A stretch of 64,000 bases of DNA from Thermomonas beijingensis (GCF_020034655.1 NZ_JAIQDJ010000001.1:868001-932000), one strand, 5' to 3'; shown: positions 34,527 to 44,570, counted from the stretch's first letter. A program made the numbers and translations. Notes: a model not told the origin generated them from the letters alone.

Positions 34527-35555
34527 TCACAACCAGTCGATCTTGCGCAGATAGGCATACAGGCCGGTGCAGGCCAGCGCCACCACACCAATCAAAACCG
34601 GATAGGCATAGCGGCCATGTAGCTCGGGCATGCTTTCGAAGTTCATGCCGTACCAACTGGTGATCAAGGTGGGTGCGGCCAGCAACCCAGCCCAGCCGGC
34701 CAGCTTTTTGACGATTTCACCCTGTGCCACCGTCACCAGGGACAGGTTCACATTCATCGCAGCGGCGACCATTTCGCGCAGAGTGTCGATGGTGTCACCC
34801 ACCCGCACCGCGTGATCATGCACATCGCGCAGATAGGGGCGTACCACATCGGGAATGGTGATAGCGGGGGTGCGCATCAACTGCGCCAAGATGTCTTGCA
34901 TCGGGGTGACCGCCATCCGCATCCGGGTCAGCTCTTTGCGCAATTGGTAGAGCCGCCGGATGGTGTCGCGTTTGTAGCTTTCGGCAAAGACGTCTTGTTC
35001 CAATGCATCCAGCTCCTGTTCAAAGGCCGCCGCGATAGGTTGGTAGTTGTCCACGATGAAATCCAGCACCGCGTGCAGCGCGGCAGCCGGCCCGTGCGTC
35101 AAAGTTTTGGGGTCACGCTCCAACCGCTGCCGAACGGGGGTGTAACTGAGCGATGCGCCATGTCGCACGGTGATCAAAAACCGCTGCCCGGCAAACACAT
35201 GGGTTTCACCAAAACACACGTGATCATCCACCCGCTGTGCGGTATGTGCGGCGATGAACAGGGTGCTGCCAAAGGCTTCCAGCTTGGGCCGTTGGTGTGC
35301 GTTGTGGGCGTCTTCAATAGCCAGATCGTGCAGGCCGAATTCTTCTTGCAACTTGTCCAGCAAATACTCTTCCGGCTCGTACAAGCCCACCCAGACAAAG
35401 CTGCCGTCATCCACCGCCAGCACATCGCTGATGGCATCCAGCGTGATGTTTTGGCGCTGCCCATTGCTATCGTAAGCAGCGCAATTGACCACACAGGCTG
35501 GAGTCTTGTGAGCGGGGGGCATGCAAGCGGTAGTAACGGAAGCGGTCGCGTTCAT
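34527..35555 (-). CDS. corA: CorA family magnesium/cobalt transporter
   Basis: 342 residues from the ATG at 35555, preceded by AGGA at seven bases; an upstream ATG at 35570 lacks such a site, and the longer frame overlaps the DUF4105 gene. The C-terminus has the CorA signature YGMNFESMPEL in the loop between the two membrane helices (LAGWAGLLAAPTLITSWYGMNF and YPVLIGVVALACTGLYAYLRK). The N-terminal 270 residues are the long-helix cytoplasmic funnel. It forms a pentameric channel for Mg2+ (and Co2+/Ni2+) in the inner membrane. It follows the DUF4105 and corC genes on the same strand. Confidence 0.92.
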   Translation of the reverse strand: MNATASVTTACMPPAHKTPACVVNCAAYDSNGQRQNITLDAISDVLAVDDGSFVWVGLYEPEEYLLDKLQEEFGLHDLAIEDAHNAHQRPKLEAFGSTLFIAAHTAQRVDDHVCFGETHVFAGQRFLITVRHGASLSYTPVRQRLERDPKTLTHGPAAALHAVLDFIVDNYQPIAAAFEQELDALEQDVFAESYKRDTIRRLYQLRKELTRMRMAVTPMQDILAQLMRTPAITIPDVVRPYLRDVHDHAVRVGDTIDTLREMVAAAMNVNLSLVTVAQGEIVKKLAGWAGLLAAPTLITSWYGMNFESMPELHGRYAYPVLIGVVALACTGLYAYLRKIDWL

Positions 35556-35586
35556 CGCAGCATCCTGCATTGGTGCAAGGCTTGCA

Positions 35587-36774
35587 TCAAGCCTTGCGTG
35601 AAGCCCATAACTTGGCAAAAGCCCAGTGCACCGGCAACAGCAGGGCAACCCAGTGGCCGTTGCGCTGCGGTTGTACTTGCAGCCAAAGCGGCAGGCAGGC
35701 GCAAGCGGCCAGCGCGGCAACCGCAATCAGCAGGCCCTGCCAGCGCGTGGAGGCCGTGCGCCCACGCAGCAGCACCCACGCCCCCGGCAACAACAGCAAG
35801 CACAACGGATTGAATAACAACAGATTGCGATTGGCCCAGATCGCTTGGTGCGCGGTAAACGCCCAAGTCAGCGCCAGCACCAGCCCTGCACTGCCGCACA
35901 GCAGCCAGAAGCCGCCTGCACACCCGGCAAGCAAGCGCCGATGGCGCGGCCCTGCCAGCAGGATCACGCTGGCCAACAGCACGCCCGCCAGCAGCCAGGG
36001 CCACAGCGCAATGGCATGGTCGAGGGGTTCGGCGGCTTGCCGCTGTGGCAACAGTTCCACTTCCGAGGCTACCAGCGGACGGCCATCGGTTTGGGTGACG
36101 TTGCGCAGATCGTCGGCCAGCCGGCGGGGCACAAAATCGACCTCCCAGCGGCTCAGCGGGCGGTCGGCTGCGGGGCCAAGCAGGATGTCGAAACTCAGCC
36201 ACATCCACGTGGCCGGCGCGGCCAACCGCAGCGATTCACTGCGATAGGTATCCCCGCTGGAGCGGCCTTCCAATTGCTTTTTCAGCCGGCCACCCAACGC
36301 CACATCCAGTGCATCGCGCACGCGGGTGGCGCAGTTGCTGGTGTAGTAGTCGTAGCGGTAGTGGGCATTCTCGGGTTTGGCATTTTCGGCCAGTGCCGCT
36401 GCCAGTGCATGGGCTTGCGCTGCATCCAGATTCAGCCACTGCAGGCGTGCACCGCGGCCCACTTCGCGGTAGTAAGCCAGATCTTGCTGCAGTGGCAGGG
36501 CCACCAACAGGTAGCGCATTTCGCCTTTGGCGAAGCGGCCCACAAACCCCGCTTCGTCAAGATCGAAATACCCGAAGTTGTAGCTGATCGGCGCGCCTTG
36601 TGCCGGGTCATCCACCACGATCGCATCGTGACCGAAACGCTCCCAGAAAATATCGCCCGGGCCCATCGTCAATACGCCGATTCGCGGTGTGGCGTCCTGT
36701 ATTCGAGTTTGTGCTTGCGCCAACCCGCAGATCAAGAGCAGTAGCGCCAATAGCCAGCGCAGCGGCTTATGCAT
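35587..36774 (-). CDS. DUF4105 domain membrane protein
   Basis: 395 residues from the ATG at 36774, which overlaps the corC stop by eight bases and starts a signal peptide (LLALLLLICGLAQAQ). Residues 30-260 are the DUF4105 domain: LTMGPGDIFWERFGHDAIVVDD, YNFGYFDLDE, and YRYDYYTSNCATRVRDALD, with His and Cys of an NlpC/P60-like arrangement. The last 150 residues are five hydrophobic segments. The family is predicted to be a periplasmic papain-like hydrolase; its substrate is unknown. Overlap with corC and closeness to corA suggest one transcript. Confidence 0.8.
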   Translation of the reverse strand: MHKPLRWLLALLLLICGLAQAQTRIQDATPRIGVLTMGPGDIFWERFGHDAIVVDDPAQGAPISYNFGYFDLDEAGFVGRFAKGEMRYLLVALPLQQDLAYYREVGRGARLQWLNLDAAQAHALAAALAENAKPENAHYRYDYYTSNCATRVRDALDVALGGRLKKQLEGRSSGDTYRSESLRLAAPATWMWLSFDILLGPAADRPLSRWEVDFVPRRLADDLRNVTQTDGRPLVASEVELLPQRQAAEPLDHAIALWPWLLAGVLLASVILLAGPRHRRLLAGCAGGFWLLCGSAGLVLALTWAFTAHQAIWANRNLLLFNPLCLLLLPGAWVLLRGRTASTRWQGLLIAVAALAACACLPLWLQVQPQRNGHWVALLLPVHWAFAKLWASRKA

Positions 36775-37645
36775 CCGCATGCACAACCACATGCAGCGCG
36801 ATCAAGCGCCGCCCGTCCGCGCGCGCCACCCGGAACTGGAATCGGCCCAGCGTGAGTTCCTCGCCAGCTTCGGGCAAGTGGCCAATCGCCGCGGTGATCA
36901 AGCCGCCGATGGTGTCGTATTCGTCATCGTCGAAGTCAGCACCAAAGCGTTCGTTGAAATCTGCAATCGGAGTCAGCGCATCCACCACGAACTGGCCATC
37001 GGCTTGAGCGGCGATCAACAGGCCTTCGTCACTGGCATCGTCGTGCTCGTCATCGATTTCACCCACGATTTGTTCCAGTACATCTTCGATCGTGACCAAG
37101 CCCGCCACACCGCCGTATTCGTCGATGACGATGGCCATATGGTTGCGTGATTGCCGGAACTCACGCAGCAAGATGTTGAGGTTCTTGGATTCGGGAATCA
37201 GCACCGCTGGCCGCAGCAATTCATGGATGCTGGAAGCGGCGCTATCGCAGACCACGCCGCGCAGCAGATCCTTGGCCAGCAAGATGCCAAGGATTTCGTC
37301 CTTGTCTTCACCATGTACCGGAAAGCGCGAGTGGCCCGATTCCACCACCTGCTTCATCAAGTCCAGCAGTTTGCCGTCGGCGGGCAACGCCACCATCTGC
37401 GCCCGCGCCACCATCACATCACCCACGGTCATATTCGCGATGCCGATGGCACCTTCCATCATCCGCAGCGTATCTGGCCCAATCACGCCATCGGACTGTA
37501 CGTCGCGTAGCAGCTCGATCAGATCTTCGCTGCTGGTGGGTTCACCGGATATTGCCGCGCTAATGCGATCCAGCCACGAGCGGTGCGGTTTTTCGGCGGG
37601 TTTTTCGTCAGAGTCAGCGGGGCGCCGACTGTCGTCCTCGGACAT
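36767..37645 (-). CDS. corC: CorC/HlyC family CBS-domain protein (YbeX)
   Basis: 292 residues from the ATG at 37645 (MSEDDSRRPAD); the frame upstream of it is not conserved-looking. It lacks membrane segments, as YbeX-type CorC does. Two CBS domains run from about 65 to 195 (TVGDVMVARAQMVALPADG, SRFPVHGEDKDEILGILLAKDLL, DEYGGVAGLVTIEDVLEQIVGEI), followed by the CorC_HlyC domain at the C-terminus. YbeX acts in magnesium homeostasis and ribosome metabolism. In E. coli it directly follows ybeY; here a plus-strand TPR gene lies between. Confidence 0.9.
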   Translation of the reverse strand: MSEDDSRRPADSDEKPAEKPHRSWLDRISAAISGEPTSSEDLIELLRDVQSDGVIGPDTLRMMEGAIGIANMTVGDVMVARAQMVALPADGKLLDLMKQVVESGHSRFPVHGEDKDEILGILLAKDLLRGVVCDSAASSIHELLRPAVLIPESKNLNILLREFRQSRNHMAIVIDEYGGVAGLVTIEDVLEQIVGEIDDEHDDASDEGLLIAAQADGQFVVDALTPIADFNERFGADFDDDEYDTIGGLITAAIGHLPEAGEELTLGRFQFRVARADGRRLIALHVVVHADA

Positions 37646-37791
37646 GGGGCGTGGGGGCCTTGTGGTTGCACCTGTAGAGTCTAACGAATCCTGCGGCCAA
37701 AATTGGCCATCACCTGCAGCCGGAGATGCTTGCATCCGCCGGATTTGCGTTGCCAAATGCACGCAGGGGATCAAATCGCGGAGATTCAAGG

Positions 37792-39342
37792 ATGCCGGAA
37801 GGGGTCAGCAACGCTAGTCCAACCAGGATGGGATATCGCAGATTACTGGCCGTGCCAGTTGTATTGGTGCTGTTCTGTGCGGCCTGCAGCCGCGCGCCGC
37901 AGACCGTGTCGCCTGCCGCACAGAGCACAGCCGACACCGGCACTACAGACAACGCCAAGGCACAGATCAACAGTGTCGTGGCGGTGCTGCCGTTGCAGGT
38001 ATCCGGTGATGATGCGGACGCGCAGGTGTTTGCCGATGGCTTGACAAACCACTTCACGCGGGCACTGGCGGGGTTGCCGGGGGTGGCTACCATCAGTGGC
38101 GAGTCGGCGTTTCGTTATCGCAATTCGAGTGAGCTCAATAGCGTGATTGGCGATGCGCTGGGGGCCAGCCACTTGTTGCGTGGCCGGGTGCAGCGGCAGG
38201 CGGGGGTACTGCAACTGGATGTGGAGCTGGTGCAAGCGGCCGATGGCAGCAGCCTGTGGTCACAGCATTACCAGCGGGTAGAGGGCGAGTTGTTTGCGTT
38301 GCAAGATGACATTGTGGCGACGTTGGCAAAAACCTTGCAGGCCAATGCTGGCACCAGGCCAAAGCAGGACGACCGCCCGCCCGGCGGCAACGTCGAGGCT
38401 TACACCGCGGTGCTGCGTGGTGACGCTTTGGCGATGCAGGCCGATATTTTCAGCGCCCGGCAAGCCGTAGAAGCCTATCAGCATGCCGTCGATTTGGATC
38501 CCGACTATGCCTATGCCCATGCGCGGCTGGCACAGGCACGCGTGCGCCAGATCACCCGGTTTCCACTGGATGATGCCGATGTCGGCACGCAGGGCGAATT
38601 GGCACGGCGTGATGCGGCCACTGCATCGCGCTTGGCCAGTGATCTTGCCGAGGCACAACAAGCCAATGCGGCATGGTTGGCCGGCATTGCGCATGACCAG
38701 CCTGGTGCGGTGGATGCACTTCGCCGTGCCCTGGCATTGCGCCCGCACGATGCCGATCTGCTTTCGATGCTGGCGGTCCGTCAAATCGGCTTTGGGCAGT
38801 TGGATCAAGCGGTGGAAAGCCTGCGTGCCGCGTTAAAAACGAACCCGCTGTCTGCGCCTACGCTATACAGCCTGGGGAGCGTGTATTTAAGCCAAGCCGA
38901 TTACCCGCAGGCTGAACACGTGTTGCAGCAGGCACTGAGCTTGGAACCAAACTTGCCACTGGCACAGGCGTTTTTGGCGATGGCAGTATTCCAACAAAAT
39001 CGCACTGCCGAGGCCATCACAATTGCCAAGCGCGAATCCGTACCGCTGTGGCGCAGTTACGCACTGGCGATGGCGTATTGGGCCAATAACGACCGCGTGC
39101 ACTCGGAAGAAGAATTGCAGGTGTTGATTCGCCAGCATGCCAAGGATGCCGCCACCCAAATCGCCGGAGTGTATGCGCAGCGCGATGACGAGACGCAAAT
39201 GTTTCATTGGCTGGAGGAAGCGCGCCGCACCCATGATCCCGGATTGGCTGAAATTCGCTACATGCCGTTTGTGGCGCGCTATGCCACTGACCCGCGCTTT
39301 ATCGCCCTGGTCAAAGCGCAGGGGTTGGTGCCTGCAAAGTAA
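37792..39342 (+). CDS. TPR-repeat lipoprotein with FlgO/TolB-like N-terminal domain
   Basis: 516 residues from the ATG at 37792, which has GGAG seven bases ahead; another in-frame ATG is at 37828. A lipoprotein signal ends in LFCAAC near residue 30. Residues about 60-190 (VVAVLPLQVSGDDADAQVFADGL, LGASHLLRGRVQRQ, LVQAADGSSLWSQHY) look like the FlgO/TolB-amino-type domain that precedes TPRs in many adenylate-cyclase and CadC-like regulators. At least six TPR units follow. No enzyme or DNA-binding domain is attached, so a scaffold role at the envelope is likely. It stands on the opposite strand between ybeY and corC. Confidence 0.75.
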   Translation: MPEGVSNASPTRMGYRRLLAVPVVLVLFCAACSRAPQTVSPAAQSTADTGTTDNAKAQINSVVAVLPLQVSGDDADAQVFADGLTNHFTRALAGLPGVATISGESAFRYRNSSELNSVIGDALGASHLLRGRVQRQAGVLQLDVELVQAADGSSLWSQHYQRVEGELFALQDDIVATLAKTLQANAGTRPKQDDRPPGGNVEAYTAVLRGDALAMQADIFSARQAVEAYQHAVDLDPDYAYAHARLAQARVRQITRFPLDDADVGTQGELARRDAATASRLASDLAEAQQANAAWLAGIAHDQPGAVDALRRALALRPHDADLLSMLAVRQIGFGQLDQAVESLRAALKTNPLSAPTLYSLGSVYLSQADYPQAEHVLQQALSLEPNLPLAQAFLAMAVFQQNRTAEAITIAKRESVPLWRSYALAMAYWANNDRVHSEEELQVLIRQHAKDAATQIAGVYAQRDDETQMFHWLEEARRTHDPGLAEIRYMPFVARYATDPRFIALVKAQGLVPAK

Positions 39343-39347
39343 GTGGA

Positions 39348-39833
39348 TTACGCCCCATTCTGATAGGGATCGGGCACGCCCAGCCCGGCCAGGATGTCGC
39401 GTTCCAGTTGTTCCATTGCTTCGGCTTCACGCGGGTCGAGGTGATCCATTCCCAGCAGGTGCAGGCAGCCGTGGATGGTCAGGTGGGCATAATGCGCATT
39501 GCGCGGCTTGCCTTGCGCGTCGGCTTCACGCGCCACCACCGGCGCACAGATCACCAGATCGCCCAGCAGCGGAAATTTCACGCCTTTGGGCAGTCCTTCT
39601 GGCAGTTCCGCCGGGAAGCTGAGGACATTGGTGGCGTAGTCCTTGCCGCGATAGTGGCGGTTGAGGGCGCGGCCTTCTTCACTATCGACGATGCGAATGG
39701 CCAGGTCGGCCTCGCGGATGCGCCCCGCCAGCGCCGCTGCCACCCATTTGCGGAAACTGGCCGCCGCCGGAATACCGGCGCGAGGCAGCGCATAGCCAAC
39801 CGCAACATCCAGACGTACAGGGCCTTGGGTCAT
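39348..39833 (-). CDS. ybeY: Endoribonuclease YbeY
   Basis: 161 residues. The zinc site [15 protein letters not shown] near residue 115 is the invariant YbeY motif (HxxxHxxLHLxGxDH). [17 protein letters not shown] is the other family mark. YbeY is a single-strand RNA endonuclease needed for 16S rRNA 3'-end maturation and 70S quality control. It starts 10 bp after ybeZ on the same strand, and its stop is 5 bp from the stop of the convergent TPR gene. Confidence 0.95.
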   Translation of the reverse strand: MTQGPVRLDVAVGYALPRAGIPAAASFRKWVAAALAGRIREADLAIRIVDSEEGRALNRHYRGKDYATNVLSFPAELPEGLPKGVKFPLLGDLVICAPVVAREADAQGKPRNAHYAHLTIHGCLHLLGMDHLDPREAEAMEQLERDILAGLGVPDPYQNGA

Positions 39834-39842
39834 GCGCGCATC

Positions 39843-40817
<975 letters not shown>

Positions 40818-40867
40818 AGGTCGCGCAGGGTAACGCGCTCAAGGCAATGGTGCGAGGCCGCGTTGAC

Positions 40868-40896
40868 TTGACATTTAATTAAACAATGAATTAAAT
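40868..40896 (+). promoter_or_regulatory. tetR promoter with overlapping operator-like inverted repeat
   Basis: A consensus-grade sigma-70 promoter: TTGACA at 40868-40873, a 17-bp spacer, and TTAAAT at 40891-40896. Inside it is a perfect inverted repeat, ATTTAATT (40873-40880), eight bases, AATTAAAT (40889-40896), covering the spacer and -10 box. That is where an autoregulating TetR would bind. Transcription would start around 40903, the tetR ATG itself, so the mRNA may be leaderless. This AT-rich patch contrasts sharply with the surrounding GC-rich DNA. Confidence 0.7.
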
Positions 40897-40902
40897 AATG
40901 CC

Positions 40903-41574
40903 ATGAGCACACCAGCGCCTCGCAAGAAAGCCACCAGCGCGCCGCGCAAGCGTGCCCCGGGGCGTCCCGCCGCCGATGCACCAGACCAGCGCGCCAGCGT
41001 GCTGGACGCGGCGTTGGCCTGCTTCGTGCGGCAAGGCATTGGTGCGACTTCGCTGCGCGATATCGCCCGCGAGGCCGGGGTGACGCCAGCCTTGCTGCAT
41101 TACTACTTTGGCGACAAGCCGCAGTTGCAGGCGGCGGTGGTGGAGGAGCGGTTGATGCCGGTGATGGCGATGTTGCGCGAACCGCTGCAGCAGGCTGGTG
41201 ACGATGTGGCGGCGCTGATCGCCGGGTTTGTGGGCGGGGTGGGCAAGATGGCCATCGCCCACCCTTGGCTGCCGCCGCTGTGGGTGCGGGAAGTGTTGTG
41301 CGAAGGCGGTGCGCTGCGCGACGTGATGTTCCGGCGCGTGGGTCCGGTGATTCCCAACATGATGGCGGCGCGCTTTGCTGCGGCGCAGGCACGCGGTGAA
41401 ATCCAACCCGATCTGGATCCGCGCTTGCTGATGGTCTCGCTGGTGGGCCTGACCCTGTTTCCGATTGCCGGCGCGCCGATCTGGCGGCAACTATTCGAAG
41501 CCGATGATCTCGATATCGAAACGCTGCGCAAGCACACGTTGACGCTGCTCGACCGTGGCGTTGGGATTGATTGA
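40903..41574 (+). CDS. TetR family transcriptional regulator
   Basis: 223 residues. A basic, low-complexity start (KKATSAPRKRAPGRPAAD) precedes the TetR helix-turn-helix: AALACFVRQGIGATSLRDIAREAGVTPALLHYYFGDKPQL at about residues 38-77. The ligand-binding half is helical, like the CecR/YbiH group. It heads an operon with a membrane-fusion protein and an ABC transporter, the same gene order as cecR-ybhGFSR, so it probably represses its own operon in response to a drug-like ligand. No Shine-Dalgarno is visible, consistent with the leaderless start noted for its promoter. Confidence 0.9.
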   Translation: MSTPAPRKKATSAPRKRAPGRPAADAPDQRASVLDAALACFVRQGIGATSLRDIAREAGVTPALLHYYFGDKPQLQAAVVEERLMPVMAMLREPLQQAGDDVAALIAGFVGGVGKMAIAHPWLPPLWVREVLCEGGALRDVMFRRVGPVIPNMMAARFAAAQARGEIQPDLDPRLLMVSLVGLTLFPIAGAPIWRQLFEADDLDIETLRKHTLTLLDRGVGID

Positions 41575-41585
41575 AGGAACCCGTG

Positions 41586-42545
41586 ATGCAAGCCAGAACC
41601 CTGCCCGTCATCGCCGTCATTGCGCTGCTTGGTGCCTGCAGCAAGCCGCCGCCGCAGGTGCTGGGCACCCTGGAATGGGACCGCATCACCTTGCCGGCAC
41701 CCACGGCAGAGAAGATCGTGGCCATCGATGTGCGCGAAGGCCAGCAGGTGGCGGCCGGCGCACGCTTGCTGCAATTGGACGTCACCCGCACACGTTCGCA
41801 ACTGGACGCGATGCAGGCGCAAGCGCGGCAAAGCAGCGAGGCCTTGGCGGAACTGCGTGCCGGCCCGCGCAGCGAGCAAATCGCGCAAGCCCGCGCCCAG
41901 CTTTCTGCGGTGCAAGCACAGGCGGCCGACGCCCGCGCCAACTTCACGCGCTTGCGCAGCTTAGGCGAACGCAACCTGGTGGCGGTGGCCGATGTGGATC
42001 GTGCGCGCGCTGCCGCCGGCAATGCTGACGGGCAAGTGCGCGCAGCACAGGCGGGATTGGACGAGCTGTTGCACGGCACCCGCAGCGAGCGCATCGCGCA
42101 GGGCGAAGCCGCTGCTGTTGCCGCGCAGGCGCAGGCGGCTGTGCAGTCGGCAACGCTGGGCAAGCTGGACATCACCGCGCCACGCGCAGGGCGGGTGGAC
42201 AGCCTGCCGTACAAATTGGGCGATCAAGCGCCGGTGGGCGCGGCCTTGGCCATCTTGTTGGTGGGCGATGCGCCGTATGCGCGCGTCTATGTGCCGGAAC
42301 CATTGCGTGCAAACGTGCAGCCGGGACAGGCGGCGCAGGTGTTTGTGGATGGCCGCGAGGGCAGCCTCAAAGGGCACGTGCGGATGGTGCGCAGCGAGCC
42401 GGTATTCACCCCGTACTACGCATTGAGCGGCGACGACGCGGCGCGTTTGAGCTATCTGGCCGAGGTCGTGCTGGACGCGCCGGTGGCGTTGCCGGCGGGG
42501 ATTCCGGTGCGCGTCGAGTTTGTGGGTACTGCGCGTGGCCAATGA
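41586..42545 (+). CDS. HlyD-family membrane fusion lipoprotein (YbhG-like)
   Basis: 319 residues from the ATG at 41586 (AAGGA eight bases before). A lipoprotein signal ends in LLGAC at about residue 16. Then come the first lipoyl half (AEKIVAIDVREGQQVAAGARLLQLD), a long helical hairpin (about 60-190, with QARQSSEALAELRAGPRSEQIAQARAQL), the second lipoyl half (ITAPRAGRVDSLPYKLGDQ), and a beta-barrel region. It would link the inner-membrane ABC transporter to the outer membrane or release substrate into the periplasm. The stop overlaps the start of the ABC gene by 11 bases. Confidence 0.9.
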   Translation: MQARTLPVIAVIALLGACSKPPPQVLGTLEWDRITLPAPTAEKIVAIDVREGQQVAAGARLLQLDVTRTRSQLDAMQAQARQSSEALAELRAGPRSEQIAQARAQLSAVQAQAADARANFTRLRSLGERNLVAVADVDRARAAAGNADGQVRAAQAGLDELLHGTRSERIAQGEAAAVAAQAQAAVQSATLGKLDITAPRAGRVDSLPYKLGDQAPVGAALAILLVGDAPYARVYVPEPLRANVQPGQAAQVFVDGREGSLKGHVRMVRSEPVFTPYYALSGDDAARLSYLAEVVLDAPVALPAGIPVRVEFVGTARGQ

Positions 42546-43491
42546 AGACGCCATCGCCATTCGTGCCCGCGGCCTGAGCAAACGCTTTGGTGCGCTGCTG
42601 GCAGTGGATCGCGTGGACCTGTCGGTGCCGCGCGCCAGCGTGTATGGATTCCTCGGCCCGAATGGCTCCGGCAAGTCCACCACCATTCGCATGTTGTGCG
42701 GCCTGCTGACACCAAGTGCGGGTGATATCGAAGTGCTTGGCCTGCGCATCCCCGAACAGGCCGAAGCGCTGCGTCGCCGGATTGGCTACATGACCCAGAA
42801 GTTCGCGCTGTACGAAGACCTCAGCGTGCGCGAGAACCTGGAGTTCCTGGCCACCGTGCAAGGTCTGCCGCGTGCGGCGCGGCGCAGCCGCGTGGATGAG
42901 TTGCTGCACAACTACGACCTGGCCGACCGCGCACGGCAACTGGCCGGCACCCTGAGCGGCGGCCAGAAGCAGCGGCTGGCGCTCGCCGGTGCGGTGGTAC
43001 ATAAACCCGAGCTGCTGTTTCTGGATGAGCCCACCAGCGCGGTCGATCCGGAATCGCGGCGCGGCTTCTGGGAAAGCCTGTTCGACCTTGCCGATGCCGG
43101 CACCACGATTCTGGTGTCCACCCATTACATGGATGAAGCCGAGCGCTGCCATCGCATCGCGATCCTCGATAACGGCCGGTTGGTGGCCGATGGCACACCC
43201 GGCCAACTGACTGGGCAACTGGCCGGGCGCACCCTCGGCGTGCACAGTGGCGAACCCAGACGTGCGCAGTCGGTGCTGCATACCGTGCCGGGTGTCCTCA
43301 GCGTGGCCCAGGTTGGCAATGAATTGCGCGTACTGTGCGCGCAGTCGGTGACTGCGGAGGACGCCGCTGGCGTGCTGCAAGCAGCATTGCAGGCACAAGG
43401 CATTACCGCCGACGTGCAAGCCATTACCCCTAATTTGGAAGACGTGTTCGTGTCCGCCACGCACGGCTGCGCAAAGGCACGGGCAGCATGA
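42535..43491 (+). CDS. ABC transporter ATP-binding protein (YbhF-like, single domain)
   Basis: 318 residues from the GTG at 42535 (VANEDAIAIRARGLSKRFG); a TTG five codons earlier is also possible. Walker A GPNGSGKST, Q-loop MTQKFALYEDLSV, signature LSGGQKQR, Walker B LLFLDEPTSAVD, and H-loop STHYMDEAE are all intact. YbhF of E. coli has two such domains in tandem; this has one, so the transporter likely works as a homodimer of this subunit. The last 80 residues are the usual extra domain of export ABC proteins. The stop overlaps the permease start (ATGA). Confidence 0.92.
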   Translation: MANEDAIAIRARGLSKRFGALLAVDRVDLSVPRASVYGFLGPNGSGKSTTIRMLCGLLTPSAGDIEVLGLRIPEQAEALRRRIGYMTQKFALYEDLSVRENLEFLATVQGLPRAARRSRVDELLHNYDLADRARQLAGTLSGGQKQRLALAGAVVHKPELLFLDEPTSAVDPESRRGFWESLFDLADAGTTILVSTHYMDEAERCHRIAILDNGRLVADGTPGQLTGQLAGRTLGVHSGEPRRAQSVLHTVPGVLSVAQVGNELRVLCAQSVTAEDAAGVLQAALQAQGITADVQAITPNLEDVFVSATHGCAKARAA

Positions 43492-44570
43492 AACTGCAGC
43501 AGATTCTGGCGGTGATGTGGAAGGAAGTGCGACAGATGGCGCGCGACCGCATGACGGTGGCGATGATGATCGGCATCCCGACCATGCAACTGCTGCTGTT
43601 TGGTTACGCCATCAATCCCGACGTACGCAACCTGCCGGCTGCAATCGCCGATATGGCAGGCACCGGCGGCTCACGCGCGCTGGCGCAGGACATGTTTGCC
43701 ACTGACATCGTGCGTCCGGCTGCAGTAGCGCGCACGCCGCAGGAATTGCAGGCACTGCTGCGCGCAGGCCAGATCCGGATTGGAATCTTGATTCCGCCGG
43801 ACTTCGAACGCCGCCGCATCGATGGCCGCGAAGCAGTGCAAGTGATCGTGGATGGCAGCGACACTTCGGTGCAGGCCAGTGCGCGCCAGTTGGCCCAGAT
43901 GCCGCTGGATGGGCAACGCACGGCATCTGCCGCACAGATCAGTGTGTTGCCGCTGTACAACCCCCGCCGCATCTCCGCGATCAATGTGGTGCCAGGTTTG
44001 ATCGGCGTGATTCTGACCATGACCATGGTGATGTTCACCGCCATGGCCATCGTGCGCGAACGCGAGCGTGGCAATCTGGAACTGCTGATCACAACACCAG
44101 TGTCCAGCGCCGAGTTGATGATCGGCAAAGTGATTCCCTACATCGCCGCTGGTCTGGTGCAGGCAACCTTGGTCTTGCTGCTGGGCGCACTGCTGTTTCA
44201 GGTGCCGGTGCACGGCAGCTTGTTTCAGGTGTATGTCGCCGCGGTATTGCTGATCGTCGCCAATCTGAGCCTGGGCTTGCTGGTGTCGACCGTGGCCAAG
44301 ACCCAATTCCAGTCGATGCAGATGGCGTTCTTCCTGTTCCTGCCGTCGATCATGTTGTCCGGCTTCATGTTCCCGTTTGATGGCATGCCGCGTGTGGTGC
44401 AGTGGTTGGCCGAGGCGTTACCGCTGACCCACTTCATCCGCTTGATTCGCGGCGTGATGTTGCGCGGTGCCGGCTTGCTGGAATTGTGGCCGGATGCGTT
44501 GGCGCTGCTGGTGTTCACGCTGGCGATGATGGGCTTGGCGATCCTGCGGTTTCGCAAGCGGCTGGATTGA
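43488..44570 (+). CDS. ABC-2 type transporter permease (YbhS/YbhR-like)
   Basis: 360 residues. An N-terminal membrane segment (MTVAMMIGIPTMQLLLFGYAIN) precedes a periplasmic domain of about 140 residues (LPAAIADMAGTGGS, AGQIRIGILIPPDFER). Five more membrane segments follow, among them MTMVMFTAMAIVRERERGNLELLITTPVSSAELMIGKVIPYI, the ABC-2 signature. The final stretch PFDGMPRVVQWLAEALPLTHFIRLIRGVMLRGAGL is typical. Known relatives use two permeases (YbhS and YbhR); only one is here, so it may form a homodimer. It is the last gene of the TetR operon; the amidohydrolase gene starts 54 bp downstream on the same strand. Confidence 0.92.
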   Translation: MKLQQILAVMWKEVRQMARDRMTVAMMIGIPTMQLLLFGYAINPDVRNLPAAIADMAGTGGSRALAQDMFATDIVRPAAVARTPQELQALLRAGQIRIGILIPPDFERRRIDGREAVQVIVDGSDTSVQASARQLAQMPLDGQRTASAAQISVLPLYNPRRISAINVVPGLIGVILTMTMVMFTAMAIVRERERGNLELLITTPVSSAELMIGKVIPYIAAGLVQATLVLLLGALLFQVPVHGSLFQVYVAAVLLIVANLSLGLLVSTVAKTQFQSMQMAFFLFLPSIMLSGFMFPFDGMPRVVQWLAEALPLTHFIRLIRGVMLRGAGLLELWPDALALLVFTLAMMGLAILRFRKRLD

